DNA of 64,000 bases, from positions 3,038,001 through 3,102,000 of the forward strand of contig NZ_CP029487.1 in the NCBI RefSeq assembly GCF_002441855.2, written 5' to 3'. Below, one piece after another: positions 9,801 through 18,126 of this stretch (positions are counted from its first letter, which is position 1; every line of letters starts with the position of its first letter). This DNA comes from Eubacterium maltosivorans. Its GTDB lineage: Bacteria; Bacillota; Clostridia; Eubacteriales; Eubacteriaceae. The notes beneath the pieces were generated by a model. That model worked only from the letters and a program-made list of their open reading frames with translations, was not told the DNA's origin and did not search any database. A program made the translations under genes and the position numbers.

Positions 9801-12800
9801 ATACCCTCAGCGATCAAGTGATCGGGCCATTTACCATTGATAATAACAGCAAAGAAGCAACAATAGACCTTAACACAACATCAACTATCGGCGGAGTAAC
9901 CAATGGCAAGATCACCGATGAACAGACAAAAATCGAAATCGCCAAAATAAAAACGGGGACGGCCGAAAAATTATCCGGTGCAGAATTGAAGCTGACCGGG
10001 AAATTCGTGGATTCGACAGATACAGCTAGTGGTATCATTTGGACAACCAGCAGCGATCAATTTGAAGTATTTTCTGGAAAGCTGATTGCCGATGAAGTCT
10101 ACACCCTGACCGAAGTAACCCCGCCCGCAGGCTATGAAAAAGCTGCGGATGTGAAACTGAAAGTCGACGCATTTGGAAAATTGTCCGCCAGCACAGATGG
10201 CGGTACAAACTGGCAGGAGGTTGATAATAACCAATACCAGTTAAGCGACAATCCGGTGGAAATATCTTTTGATAAAAAAGACCAGTTTATCCAGCCGGTA
10301 AATGGGGCTGAACTTGCCATTTACAAGCTTAATGCCAGCAATAATCCAGAAGGTGATGCCATCGAAACATGGACAACTGACCAAAACAGCCACAAGGTCA
10401 GCGCAAAGCTGAGCGTGGGACAAAAATACCGTTTGACAGAGGAAAACACGCCAGCGGGCTACACGACAGCCACAGCCATTGATTTTACCATCACCGATGA
10501 CGGAAAAATCAGCAATCAAAAAGGTTTGAGTAATAATGACGAAACCCTCACGATGACTGATAAGCGGATTATGGCGCATGTACAACTGGCAAAAACGGAT
10601 ACCAGCAATCAGGCGATCGGCGGTATGCGGTTTACACTGTACAAACAGATTGGAGATGCGCCTGATCTTAAAGATGGCAGCAACGGAGATAGCGCGATTA
10701 CGTCCTTTACCCTGGATACCTCTGGTATCTGGAAAAGCCAGACACAGACAGGGGTGGACAATAGAGATACAGGACAAAAACTGAACGAAGGACTGGCCAT
10801 AGGAAAATATTATTTCCTCGAAACCGACGCCACCGACAGTTATTATCTGCCGGCCGACATGGATGGGCGCGTGACACCCTTTGAAGTGACAGAATTACGA
10901 GATAAACAGACAATCGAGACAAGTACAAAAAATGCGCCGATGACCGCTGGGGTCACCCTCAAAAAGGTTGACGCTGAGAGCAAAGCCACAGGTCTTGCAG
11001 GCGCGCAGTTTACTCTGACACGCGTAAAAGACGGAAAAGGCAATGAAGTAACTGAAACAGCCAAGACGTTTAGCTCAGAAGCTGACGGTACCGTCAAAGC
11101 AGAAAACCTGAAAAAAGGACACTATACCCTGAAAGAAACAGGTGCTCCAGAAGGCTATGACCTTGGAACAGAACCCTTCGAGTGTGAATTTGACGTTACC
11201 GACGCAGTTCAGGGCAAGACACTGACCATCGCGGAGAATGCGGCCAACGATAGTGCCTTTAGCTTAAGCGTTACAAAGAACAAGAGCGCGGTAATCGCTG
11301 AAGGAATTGCCAACACCCGCAAACCCGCCAGCTTCACCCTGGAAAAAATCGACAGCCAGAATAGCAGTACAAAGCTGAGCGGCGCGAAATTTGGAGTTTA
11401 TACCAAAACTACAGAAGATTTTGCGAGCGACAATGGCAAAAATCTAGTCTTAACCGCGGAAACCGGCAAAACCTATGACTGCTCCAAAAAAACGCCAACA
11501 GAAACAACCGGGACCGTTGGTCAGCTTGCGCTCAACAATCTGCCTTGGGGCGATTACTGGATCATCGAGACCGTGCCGCCGGCCGGCTATCAGCTGCCAG
11601 CGAACAACACCGCCAAAGCTTTTACCGTGGACGCGGCCGCCCTTGATGTGAAGTGGATGAGTGGCGAGGCCATTACAAATGCCCAGAACAATCTGACATT
11701 AAAAAAGACGGATATGGAGGGCAACGCCCTATCCGGCGCTAAGCTTAAAATTGCAGATAGTAAGGGTGTTTCGGTAGCGGATGCTGCTTTAAATGCAGAA
11801 GCAAGTACCTGGATTATTACAGGTGCCCTAACCGCTGATACAGAATATTTCTTATATGAAGAAAACGTACCGAAGGGTTACGAAACCCCAGCGCTTAAAA
11901 ACAGCGATAATGGTTACCTTGCTAAAATTGTGATGGGTGCAGACGGAAAAATAAGCGTTACAGAAGATAACACCCAGAATGGTCTGGTGAAAACAGGAGA
12001 TGACTCAACCAGCCTGACCATTAAAAACCAGCCCATCGAAGTTACCTTTAATAAAACGGATATGGATGGAACTGCTCTGAACGGCGCGGAATTTGAAATC
12101 ACAGGTGCTTTCACTGATGGAAAAAATCTTGTTAAAATTACAGACACCGCAGCCCTCAGCGGCAAAATGGTGGCGGGCAGCCAGTATACCGTGACCGAAA
12201 CCACACCGCCGAAAGGGTATAAAAAGGCTGCTCCGTTTACCTTTACCGTGAATATCGACGGTACGATAACGCGGTCTGATGAATCGGCAAGCTATGTTTC
12301 CGTTGCGCAAAACGACCAGACCAATACGGTTACCCAGATCACTGTCAAGGATGACCTGGTCAAGACAATGATCAAAAAGACTGATGAGGATGGAAAGCCG
12401 ATAGGTGGTGCGGAATTTACGGTCACCGGTAAGTTTAAAGATGCACCTGATGTCGAGACATCACAGATCGTCAAACCGACAGCCGACGGCGCGGCGGAAA
12501 TTCTAAACTTGATCGAAAGCTCAAGCAAAGACAATCCTGACCACATTTATACATTGAAGGAAACCCGCGCGGCTGACGGCTACCAGCGCGTGACCGAGAC
12601 AGCACAGTTCTTTATCTGTCCTGAGGCCAAGGTGCACTTTGTCGCTGGAAAAGATATTTCTGGCGTGACTGACATTGAGGTTGATGAAATTACCATGACC
12701 TTCAAGGATAAGCCCATTGAACTGAAATTGAAAAAAACCGATGAAAACAGCGCGCCTTTGGCCGGCGTCACCTTTGAGCTTGCCGGCAAGTTCGCGGATA

Positions 12801-15800
12801 ATCCGAGTGAGTCCGCCCAAAAAACGCTCGTCAGTGATAATAACGGCGGCTATACTCTGGACAAAACGCTTATAGCTGGAGAAGAGTATACGCTCAAGGA
12901 AACCAAAGCGCCCCAGCAATATCAGATTTACGAAAATGAGGTAAAGATCAAGGTAACCGAAAATGGAGAGACCATCGAAATTGTCGGAAACCATGAGGGT
13001 ATCAGCATTGATAACAATGTCCTGACCTTCCAGAACAAGCTTAAGCTGGGCGATATCGTCTTTGCGAAGCAGGCTGTAAACAGCAGTGAAGATCCAAGCC
13101 CAACCAATCTGGGCGGCGTAACCTTTGGCTTATACAGCGATGCGGAATGTAAAAGTCTAATAAAGACTGCGGTCAGCAGTGATGAAGGAAAGGTCATGTT
13201 TAAGGATATTCCGGCGGGCGAATACTTCATACAGGAAATGCCGCAAGCCGGGGATGTAACCCAGTATTATCAGGCTAATAAAACTGTCTATAAAGCAGAC
13301 ATTGACGGCAGCAAAAAAGCCAATACCGGTGAAGTGTATACCATTGAGCTGGAAATCATCATCAATACGGCCATCCGCGGCAGTATCACACTCAGCAAAA
13401 TCGACGACACTTTTAAGACGGCCGGAGCGGATGGAAGTGAAGTAGACCTTGCCCTCAGCGGCGCACAGTTTGCAGTCTGTCTGAAAGGTACTAAAACTGC
13501 TGTGGCTGGCATCACCGAAAAATCTGAAATACCCGGCGAGTACACGTTGCAGCCGGCTGGCCAGATCGCTCTGGGCGATGGGTACACAACAGAAGTACAG
13601 AACAGTTTTGGTATCCCGTACCTGTACGATAATAAGCTACTGGCAGGCGAGTATGACATTTATGAAACCGCAGCGCCCGGCGGCTATATCACACCGGACA
13701 ATGTGATGGCAGAGCTGCATATAGCAGAAATAGCTACCAGTATTAATGGAGAGCCCACCACGCAGGCGGTCATCACGAACACGATCCGCCGAAGTATGGT
13801 TTCCATCGAAAAACAGATCGAGACAACCGCCGATGGAGCTATTGATGTTAAGACCGTCAGGGCTGGAGCAGGTTATCAGTTTAAGCTGGAGCGGGCTAAG
13901 GAAGCCGACGGCACAGCCGCCCGGTTTGGTTATACTGCGACAGCAGTAACCGGGGACAACGGGAAGGCCGTGTTTGACAATGTTCCAGTAGGACAGTATC
14001 AAATTACAGAAATTCCGGTTAAAAATTTAACCGAGCCTTATGTATTGCCAGCGGCCCAGACGATTATCGTCCATGAGGACGGAAGTGTGGACAACGGTGA
14101 TAAACAGAATCAATTTATCAACGCCCTCAAACGCGCCTCCATCACCGGCGTCAAAACCGACACCGACACAAAACAAGGCGTCGCTTATCCGGTTAACGGC
14201 GCGGTCATCGGGCTGTTTAAGGACAGCCAGAAGGTGGCACAAGCCACCACTGATGAAAAAGGCGCGTACTGTTTTGATAACATTCCTTATGGCAGCTATA
14301 CCTTGAAAGAAATCGCCGCGCCTGAAGGTTATGTTCTCAACGACACCCAGACCATTGATGTAAAAGTAAGCGAAGATGGTCAGGAGACACAGGTCGGCGA
14401 AACCATCACCAACACACTGTTGAAAGGTAGCCTGACGCTCTTAAAAACCAATGAAGACAGCAGTAAAAATCTGCCGGGAGCTCAGTTTACTTTAACAGGT
14501 AAAAATAATTATGGTGATGACATTATACCGATTGTCAAAACCACGGGTGCCGATGGTTTAGCCGCTTTTGAAAACCTGCCGCTGGGCAGCTATATCCTCA
14601 CAGAAACCAGGCAGCCAAGCGGTTATGAACGCTTGACACAGAGCTTTGATGTCCAGGTAACGGCAGACAGGAACGGCAATGCCGCTGAGGTCAGCATGAC
14701 ACAAGATAAAACAGCTTTGCAGCCCAACAGAGAAGGACAATATGCCGTTACTAACAGCGTATCCCGGATTACTTTTACCAAAGAAGGGCACACGGGTGAG
14801 CTTTGTGCCAATGGCGAAAACGCCGATGCTATTTTAGGCGCGCGACGGCCGTTAAAGGGCGCGAAATTCGGCCTGTACACAGCAGATAACAGCCTTGTGA
14901 AGGAAGCAGTGAGCGATGAACAGGGACAGGTTGTATTCTCGGATATTGCTTCAGGTACCTATCTTGTTAAAGAGCTTGAAGCCCCGCACTGTTATCAGGT
15001 AGATGAAGCTGTTTATATGGCAGTGGTGGATGAAAATGGCATGTTTGGAGGATTAAAAGCTCCAGACGGACAGGACATCCCCGGTAACAAGATTGTGGAC
15101 GATGCAGTCCGCAGCCAGATTAAGGTGATTAAAGTAGACGAGCAGGACCCAACCAAGGTACTGCCGGGCTCTACCTACGGCCTGTTCAAGAGAGTAGCGG
15201 TTGAAGCGCCGCAGAGCAGAAGCCGGTTCGCACGCTTCTTCCGGGCGGCGACACAATATGAGGATGTACTTGTCGCCACGGCGGTCACCGATGAAAACGG
15301 AGAAATCCTTTTTGAAGGTCTGCTGACTGGCGTAGAATATACAGTAAAAGAACTGGCGGCCCCGGCAGGCAGTCAAGTTTCTGAAAAACCCATTATAATA
15401 CAGTTTACGTTGGAAGAAGGGCAAACAGATCCGAAAATCGAAAAATTTGAAGACGGGAACGGAACCGCTGCTATGGATAAGGATGGAAATATCACCTGGT
15501 ATGAACCTCCGATCATGGTAGAGGTATCCAAGAAAGATGTAAATGAAAAAATGCTGTCCGGCGCCAGACTGCGCATTACTGATGAAAACCACCAGCCTGT
15601 AAAGGGACTGGAAGAATGGACCTCCACCGATGAGGCCATGCTCATCAAAAATCAGCTGCACGCGGACAAACAGTATTACCTTGAAGAAATTGAAGCGCCG
15701 TCAGGCTATACGCTGGCGGAGCCGGTTCCTTTTAAAGTAACGGTTAAAGATGTCGGCCCTGGTGAAAACTTTGCCGACAAGCTGGTGATGACCGACACGC

Positions 15801-16345
15801 TCACCAGCCTCTTCATCAGCAAAACAACCATCAACGGCACCGACGAGCTGCCAGGCGCAGTCTTGACGGTCTATGAAACAGCCGAAGATGGCAGCATCGT
15901 GCGCGATGAAGCCGGAAACGAAGTTGTCGCGCGGACCATCACAGGCGAAAGCCTGAACTGGACCTCCGGCACAAAGATGAAAAAGATCGAGGGTTTGCCG
16001 GCCGGTGCCTATGTCCTGCGGGAAATCACCGCGCCGGATGGCTACGAGGTTGCGGAGGAAATCACCTTCACCCTCATGCCAGGCGGCGCAGTGACCGTGG
16101 GCGGCGAAGCCTGTGAGGGCAACATTGTCCGCATGCAGGATAAGCCGGCGCCGGAAACCGTGACACCCGGTGTGCCTGACGAGCCACAGACATCAACACC
16201 CAATAATCCAGAGATAAGCGGCGGCGCAGACACCGGTATTGCCGGTTTGGTCAGCCCAGCCACTTTCTGGGGCGTAATGGCACTGCTCAGTGTCACGGCG
16301 CTTCTGGTCTGCAGCGTTGTTGTCTGGAGAAGAAAACGCTGGTAA
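3854..16345 (+). CDS. Giant SpaA/Cna-B repeat surface adhesin (4163 aa)
   Basis: A signal peptide (residues 1-37, cleavage probably after VVRA) precedes an Ala/Pro/Glu-rich stretch. About five collagen-binding/isopeptide-type domains follow (about 300-1260; each has a Trp-Ile/Leu strand and a VTDKL-like strand). Then come about 24 tandem SpaA/Cna-B domains (about 1265-4100), averaging 118 residues. Each opens with a lysine strand such as VTLKKVD followed by LSGAXF and closes with an ETXAPXGY strand. These domains usually form Lys-Asn isopeptide bonds. The C-terminus has a proline linker, a membrane helix (about 4138-4158) and RRKRW. No LPXTG is present; the sequence before the helix is GGADTGIAGL. 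It is probably a wall- or membrane-anchored stalk for host or surface binding. No sortase is visible in the window. The gene has a weak AAGG ribosome site and is monocistronic. Confidence 0.92.
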   Translation: MREKSKKTIKTRLLALLLVFCMTCQMVSYSPGNVVRAEGEDSGVSEVLDDGGLSLPENITEAGLENSAEESETVIPEEETPQPTDWTAQTDSLRLTLAGMSYQKGDEEPVDLNAEENKWDLSALNPEEAGRLTFKWQYAFAEGTALNSGDTFSLGMPKNAEGKAVVELKDTEAPVALTDEKDNELGSYEIEDNIVTVTLNETAAGSTEAVSGVLELSGVLNAEALKNGETTDAALAPQGEAGEQWQFTLPGKAAAEPVPEPAPTAEAEPEKENPVMNGLKALFGVQPRTAAQTGPQDVTDNENDLKLDIAYIDYISPDGITQSFSPEGAPPTIDMSKVKYEVGGYFNMGVNFKFLNLKPGDTNRSIKGGDYFIYDISKYFSINDESIIDKDQTLAQGGTDIANYVITKKEDGSYELRVTFTDIVANGNYTTIEGNIAVGLQLADRGNDNGNPVTIPLDIQGTPNPDSVITLPPKTPLIDGIKKSGIYDPETGEVVWQLAVGTSEKSAGASLADVKIIEKFPAGLALADKVSGTLEDGTPLEFSKQSDGTYAFTFWKTDDTKTAPKAPATITVRTNVADSVYEQLKDNTGAASATLTNDVEIAMDDGAGINLGGNRTASAPATIYKSGIEKHGVQIGSDTIKWYITINDTGDGNPRNNIYQAIVTDKLSSGLQFDPSGTVTITNIDKNQAVGFTYWNGIGEEPQKNYYTYTAPVSDAEGGKIVWYFKNPETLKNAYQIEFDTKVELPDKDVDYDPDNMPESLKNEAYMTASWLHGTKPGTSIEYGFGPIGSDFNVAYVDKSVQADQKTGLIDWTIHPSTHLPSEHLNGTNDSAVLTDRITMEDQDFQTGTLKVYNESNKELAEMDGVKIIEPSIINGNQFTLTITGTSLKNLNNLTIKYQTKAKNYFKENYTNHKYANTVDLEVHDGNTVFKSKDSAEVTFPNNFLKKTTAYEDTTGTMIYTILVNDSKMSMDKLSVTDNLNALVTTITKGDGTSTEITGLNKDGTNIWTVGSPTDTTIKVDGTDKTLSDADVTLENKNGIITLNKESLTSSSYQFDIKLKLTDEAKKKYLGAADCSVSTKNTVTAKTPQFNEDNGFSVESIGNGQGQIIENKLADKKNITAEGVKGKYDWQIVINPNAVQLVKEDGNDATTAVIQDTIPTGMEFDIASLVLEKKENGSYSSVSLDKTKDIAIKMEGGSTVLQITLPDTKSAYKLKYTTNIVAPINSGKVTNKAELIVDGKTSSSSNQESSADRSSWAHLEGFASYTFVKYDATAGITFPLQNAKFGLYTESNCSTLKNIYVSDENGNVQFFGLQPGETYYAKELEAPQGYQLDASVKTVSIEADKGGQTVDSDPVKNDRNAGGVMEIVKQFNQADNNQFTDKNLQSTFELYLYPFAEKGDTAKKTKVFVTANGGGYSYTGTEMGGTADNSIAIQNAEDGHLKIEDLPWGTYGLIEKEAADGFVTDATERKFVVTEKTGSTPNFETKYGEGFNKTSGELDPVINGSTKIFIGKKDEKGKFLSGAHLVIATEAVTEQTSDKIVKNPIDNLPYKWISAGEVKEITNLPAGTYYLCEIDAPGSVTTVGKANAILFTLKQDGKLTTGEGITEDTITMVDKTNKITIKKLDQLDSRVPGATIELQEKKDDDSYAVPNAHNESNGSDNECWVRTTDADNDLVFEGLQRNKEYKIVETGTAPSGYLSAKEITFTMGDDNSVKNVVLNNTGMESAPDNYKNINNGTTFTLRDERILGHVEFLKLDKNKDEKGNQKPLAGVTFDLYEDVNKDGKYDNGDKKINKDNDHFVSAPDGKVTTVGSGLINPQTGMEFLNGILEGTYYFKEVETLHDYVQPEDLITASVKITEGNRYTWTTVGSNTEYFVNKLLSITNMPIKCDVTLEKTDVETGAAVNGAVYGLYTDEDCTTLAQGGPANAKKDRTATTLKKDESIQWTDSNSTTYTHQMTAEGQAWFCDVGRGTYWIKEITPAPGYTLSDQVIGPFTIDNNSKEATIDLNTTSTIGGVTNGKITDEQTKIEIAKIKTGTAEKLSGAELKLTGKFVDSTDTASGIIWTTSSDQFEVFSGKLIADEVYTLTEVTPPAGYEKAADVKLKVDAFGKLSASTDGGTNWQEVDNNQYQLSDNPVEISFDKKDQFIQPVNGAELAIYKLNASNNPEGDAIETWTTDQNSHKVSAKLSVGQKYRLTEENTPAGYTTATAIDFTITDDGKISNQKGLSNNDETLTMTDKRIMAHVQLAKTDTSNQAIGGMRFTLYKQIGDAPDLKDGSNGDSAITSFTLDTSGIWKSQTQTGVDNRDTGQKLNEGLAIGKYYFLETDATDSYYLPADMDGRVTPFEVTELRDKQTIETSTKNAPMTAGVTLKKVDAESKATGLAGAQFTLTRVKDGKGNEVTETAKTFSSEADGTVKAENLKKGHYTLKETGAPEGYDLGTEPFECEFDVTDAVQGKTLTIAENAANDSAFSLSVTKNKSAVIAEGIANTRKPASFTLEKIDSQNSSTKLSGAKFGVYTKTTEDFASDNGKNLVLTAETGKTYDCSKKTPTETTGTVGQLALNNLPWGDYWIIETVPPAGYQLPANNTAKAFTVDAAALDVKWMSGEAITNAQNNLTLKKTDMEGNALSGAKLKIADSKGVSVADAALNAEASTWIITGALTADTEYFLYEENVPKGYETPALKNSDNGYLAKIVMGADGKISVTEDNTQNGLVKTGDDSTSLTIKNQPIEVTFNKTDMDGTALNGAEFEITGAFTDGKNLVKITDTAALSGKMVAGSQYTVTETTPPKGYKKAAPFTFTVNIDGTITRSDESASYVSVAQNDQTNTVTQITVKDDLVKTMIKKTDEDGKPIGGAEFTVTGKFKDAPDVETSQIVKPTADGAAEILNLIESSSKDNPDHIYTLKETRAADGYQRVTETAQFFICPEAKVHFVAGKDISGVTDIEVDEITMTFKDKPIELKLKKTDENSAPLAGVTFELAGKFADNPSESAQKTLVSDNNGGYTLDKTLIAGEEYTLKETKAPQQYQIYENEVKIKVTENGETIEIVGNHEGISIDNNVLTFQNKLKLGDIVFAKQAVNSSEDPSPTNLGGVTFGLYSDAECKSLIKTAVSSDEGKVMFKDIPAGEYFIQEMPQAGDVTQYYQANKTVYKADIDGSKKANTGEVYTIELEIIINTAIRGSITLSKIDDTFKTAGADGSEVDLALSGAQFAVCLKGTKTAVAGITEKSEIPGEYTLQPAGQIALGDGYTTEVQNSFGIPYLYDNKLLAGEYDIYETAAPGGYITPDNVMAELHIAEIATSINGEPTTQAVITNTIRRSMVSIEKQIETTADGAIDVKTVRAGAGYQFKLERAKEADGTAARFGYTATAVTGDNGKAVFDNVPVGQYQITEIPVKNLTEPYVLPAAQTIIVHEDGSVDNGDKQNQFINALKRASITGVKTDTDTKQGVAYPVNGAVIGLFKDSQKVAQATTDEKGAYCFDNIPYGSYTLKEIAAPEGYVLNDTQTIDVKVSEDGQETQVGETITNTLLKGSLTLLKTNEDSSKNLPGAQFTLTGKNNYGDDIIPIVKTTGADGLAAFENLPLGSYILTETRQPSGYERLTQSFDVQVTADRNGNAAEVSMTQDKTALQPNREGQYAVTNSVSRITFTKEGHTGELCANGENADAILGARRPLKGAKFGLYTADNSLVKEAVSDEQGQVVFSDIASGTYLVKELEAPHCYQVDEAVYMAVVDENGMFGGLKAPDGQDIPGNKIVDDAVRSQIKVIKVDEQDPTKVLPGSTYGLFKRVAVEAPQSRSRFARFFRAATQYEDVLVATAVTDENGEILFEGLLTGVEYTVKELAAPAGSQVSEKPIIIQFTLEEGQTDPKIEKFEDGNGTAAMDKDGNITWYEPPIMVEVSKKDVNEKMLSGARLRITDENHQPVKGLEEWTSTDEAMLIKNQLHADKQYYLEEIEAPSGYTLAEPVPFKVTVKDVGPGENFADKLVMTDTLTSLFISKTTINGTDELPGAVLTVYETAEDGSIVRDEAGNEVVARTITGESLNWTSGTKMKKIEGLPAGAYVLREITAPDGYEVAEEITFTLMPGGAVTVGGEACEGNIVRMQDKPAPETVTPGVPDEPQTSTPNNPEISGGADTGIAGLVSPATFWGVMALLSVTALLVCSVVVWRRKRW

Positions 16346-16365
16346 GACAGTGAATCAAACTAAAT

Positions 16366-16404
16366 AAAAAGAAGGGAAGCAGACACAGCTTCCCTTCTTT
16401 TTTT
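16366..16404 (+). terminator. Terminator of the adhesin gene
   Basis: AAGAAGGGAAGC pairs with GCTTCCCTTCTT, followed by a T run. Confidence 0.9.
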
Positions 16405-16452
16405 GAAAAAATATAATTCTTCGTTCCATCAGCTAATAAACAGAGCGCAGCA

Positions 16453-16488
16453 AGACGCCCCCCGGATAAACGTATCCAGGGGGCGTCT
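16453..16488. other. Long perfect hairpin, no U-tract
   Basis: AGACGCCCCC at the left end pairs with GGGGGCGTCT at the right end, with an inner GGATA/TATCC stem and loop AACG. It lies 26 bp beyond the stop codon of the minus-strand DUF1508 gene. Without a T-run on either strand it may act as an RNA stabiliser or a weak bidirectional terminator. Confidence 0.55.
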
Positions 16489-16513
16489 CATAAAATATAT
16501 GAAAGGTAAAGGA

Positions 16514-16888
16514 TCAGGCTTCTTCAACGATAACTTCGGCCTCGGGGGCGTTATGCCGGACAGATTCGATGCCCTTCAGGCAGCTGCCCTTTTCCTTGTA
16601 GCCGGCGGATACAGCGATGATCTCGCCGTTGCTGGCTTTCAGGTGGAAGCGGTATTTACCGCCCTTATCCAGGTACAGCTCAAACTTTGGATTTTTAGCG
16701 GGCGCCGGCTCTTTGGCGGTCTGGTCTTCCAGGTGCGCGCCCTCAGCGTTTTTCTTGACAGACTCCACACCGTGCTTGCAGGTGGTCAGGCTGGAATACA
16801 CCTCAGACGTCGCGATCACCTCGCCATTTCTGGCTTTCAGATGAAAGGTATAGCCGGATTTGACCGGCTTGATAACAAATTTTCCCAT
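16514..16888 (-). CDS. DUF1508 (YegP-like) tandem-repeat protein
   Basis: 124 residues containing two copies of the DUF1508 fold. The first is at about 3-45 (FVIKPVKSGYTFHLKARNGE) and the second at about 68-112 (FELYLDKGGKYRFHLKASNG). They share FHLKAXNGE and a C-K/L-G-XESV motif, with an Ala/Pro/Lys linker between. This matches YegP-like proteins, small cytoplasmic proteins of unknown biochemical role. A strong GGGAGG site lies 8 bases upstream of the ATG. It is transcribed opposite to the adhesin and shares the intergenic space with that gene's terminator. Confidence 0.88.
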   Translation of the reverse strand: MGKFVIKPVKSGYTFHLKARNGEVIATSEVYSSLTTCKHGVESVKKNAEGAHLEDQTAKEPAPAKNPKFELYLDKGGKYRFHLKASNGEIIAVSAGYKEKGSCLKGIESVRHNAPEAEVIVEEA

Positions 16889-16949
16889 GACAAAAACCTC
16901 CCGGGCTCAATTTTAAAATGAAACAAATGTTTAATTTAAGTATACCACA

Positions 16950-16956
16950 GGAGCAG
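16950..16956 (-). promoter_or_regulatory. Candidate extended -10 for the DUF1508 gene
   Basis: On the minus strand TGGTATACT forms an extended -10 about 60 bp upstream of the start. No good -35 is seen at normal spacing. Confidence 0.35.
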
Positions 16957-17054
16957 TTAAGGCGAAGAACGTTTTCAGTAGAATAGGAACAGGTTTGGTA
17001 AAAAATGGAGAACGGAGAATTACAGGAACAAAATGGCATTGCATTTTGACTGGA

Positions 17055-17130
17055 ACAGCGGCCTATGGCCGCTGTCTTAATCGTTTTTGCCTGAGCAAAA
17101 GAGTTCTTTTAATTTTCAATTCTGCAATTA
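17055..17130 (+). repeat. Small dispersed intergenic element, partial copy
   Basis: ACAGCGGCC-TAT-GGCCGCTGT (17055-17075) is followed by TTTTGC-CTGA-GCAAAA and an AT-rich tail. This is the same order of a GGCC hairpin and a second hairpin seen at 26197, but the CTTTCCAC tract is missing. The surrounding 16925-17142 spacer holds no gene that I can support. Confidence 0.4.
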
Positions 17131-17142
17131 TTAATTAAATTT

Positions 17143-18012
17143 TTACCGTTCTGTCCCCAAAAAGAACAGCGCTACTGTGCCGGGGCCGGAGTGTGCGCCG
17201 ATGACCGGGTCCACCCAGTTGATGACAATTTCTTTGGGGTGGTACTTTTCCTCGATCTTTTTGGCTACGTACTGGGCGTCCTCCAGGCAGTCGCCGTGGG
17301 TGATAAAAATAGACTGCTCAGACGGGTTGATGGCTGTCTGGTCCAGCCGTTCCACCAAAGCGTCCAGGGAGCGCTTACGGCCGCGCACCTTGGTCACAAA
17401 GATCAGCCGTCCCTCGTTGTCCATGTGCATGACAGGCTTGACATTTAAGAGTGTGCCGAAAATGGCCACAGTGCCGGAGACACGTCCTCCGCGCTGTAAA
17501 AAGAATAAATCGTCCACAGTAAACCAGTGGCAGAGGTGCAGGCGGTTTTCCAGAAGCCAGTCGTTGACTTCCTCGATGCTCTTGCCGTCCTCCCGCAGGT
17601 TCGCCGCGTGGTAGACAAGAAGCCCTTCGCCCAGAGAAGCGCCCAGGGTGTCCACCGCGTAAATCTTGCGTTCAGGATATTTCTTTTTCAGCTCTTCCAG
17701 GGCCAGGTAGCCAACCTGATAGGTACCGCTGAGGGCGGAGGAGAAACCGATGTACAGAACATCCTTGCCGTCCTGGAGCAGGCTTTCAAAAAGCCGGGTA
17801 CAGATATCGCTGCTGATCTGGGAAGTGGTGATTTCCTCCTTGTTGCGCATCATGGTATAGAACTGGGCCAGATCGGTGATCTCACCCTTGGTATAGCTGT
17901 AGTATTCTTTTCCCTCGACTAAAAAACGTAAAGACAGAATATGCAGACCGTAGCGGTCAATGATGTCCTCAGGCAGGTTACAGGAAGAATCTGTTACAAT
18001 TTCAAAGCTCAT
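17143..18012 (-). CDS. DegV family fatty-acid-binding protein
   Basis: 289 residues, full DegV length. It opens with the family signature FEIVTDSSCNLP, has the TSQISS motif near 75 and GFSSALSGTYQ near 105, and has the second-domain lipid-binding region (DDLFFLQRGGRVS, then NVKPVM). DegV/FakB proteins bind a fatty acid and present it to the FakA kinase for activation into phospholipid. No fakA is visible here. GGAGGGG lies 6 bases before the ATG. It is followed on the minus strand by the DUF1508 gene about 250 bp away and is probably a separate transcript. Confidence 0.93.
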   Translation of the reverse strand: MSFEIVTDSSCNLPEDIIDRYGLHILSLRFLVEGKEYYSYTKGEITDLAQFYTMMRNKEEITTSQISSDICTRLFESLLQDGKDVLYIGFSSALSGTYQVGYLALEELKKKYPERKIYAVDTLGASLGEGLLVYHAANLREDGKSIEEVNDWLLENRLHLCHWFTVDDLFFLQRGGRVSGTVAIFGTLLNVKPVMHMDNEGRLIFVTKVRGRKRSLDALVERLDQTAINPSEQSIFITHGDCLEDAQYVAKKIEEKYHPKEIVINWVDPVIGAHSGPGTVALFFLGTER

Positions 18013-18098
18013 GTTTTCCCCTCCGATTGTATTGAAGTATTAGTGATTAATAGTAGTTTTAGTTTATCATAAGGAAAGAGATTTAGCAACGATCAACT

Positions 18099-18126
18099 AA
18101 AAAAACGGGCTTTGCCCGTTTTTTAA
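18099..18126 (-). terminator. Terminator of fbp
   Basis: AACGGGC-AAA-GCCCGTT on the minus strand, with A and T tracts on both sides, overlapping the fbp stop codon. The symmetric tracts may allow bidirectional use. Confidence 0.85.
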
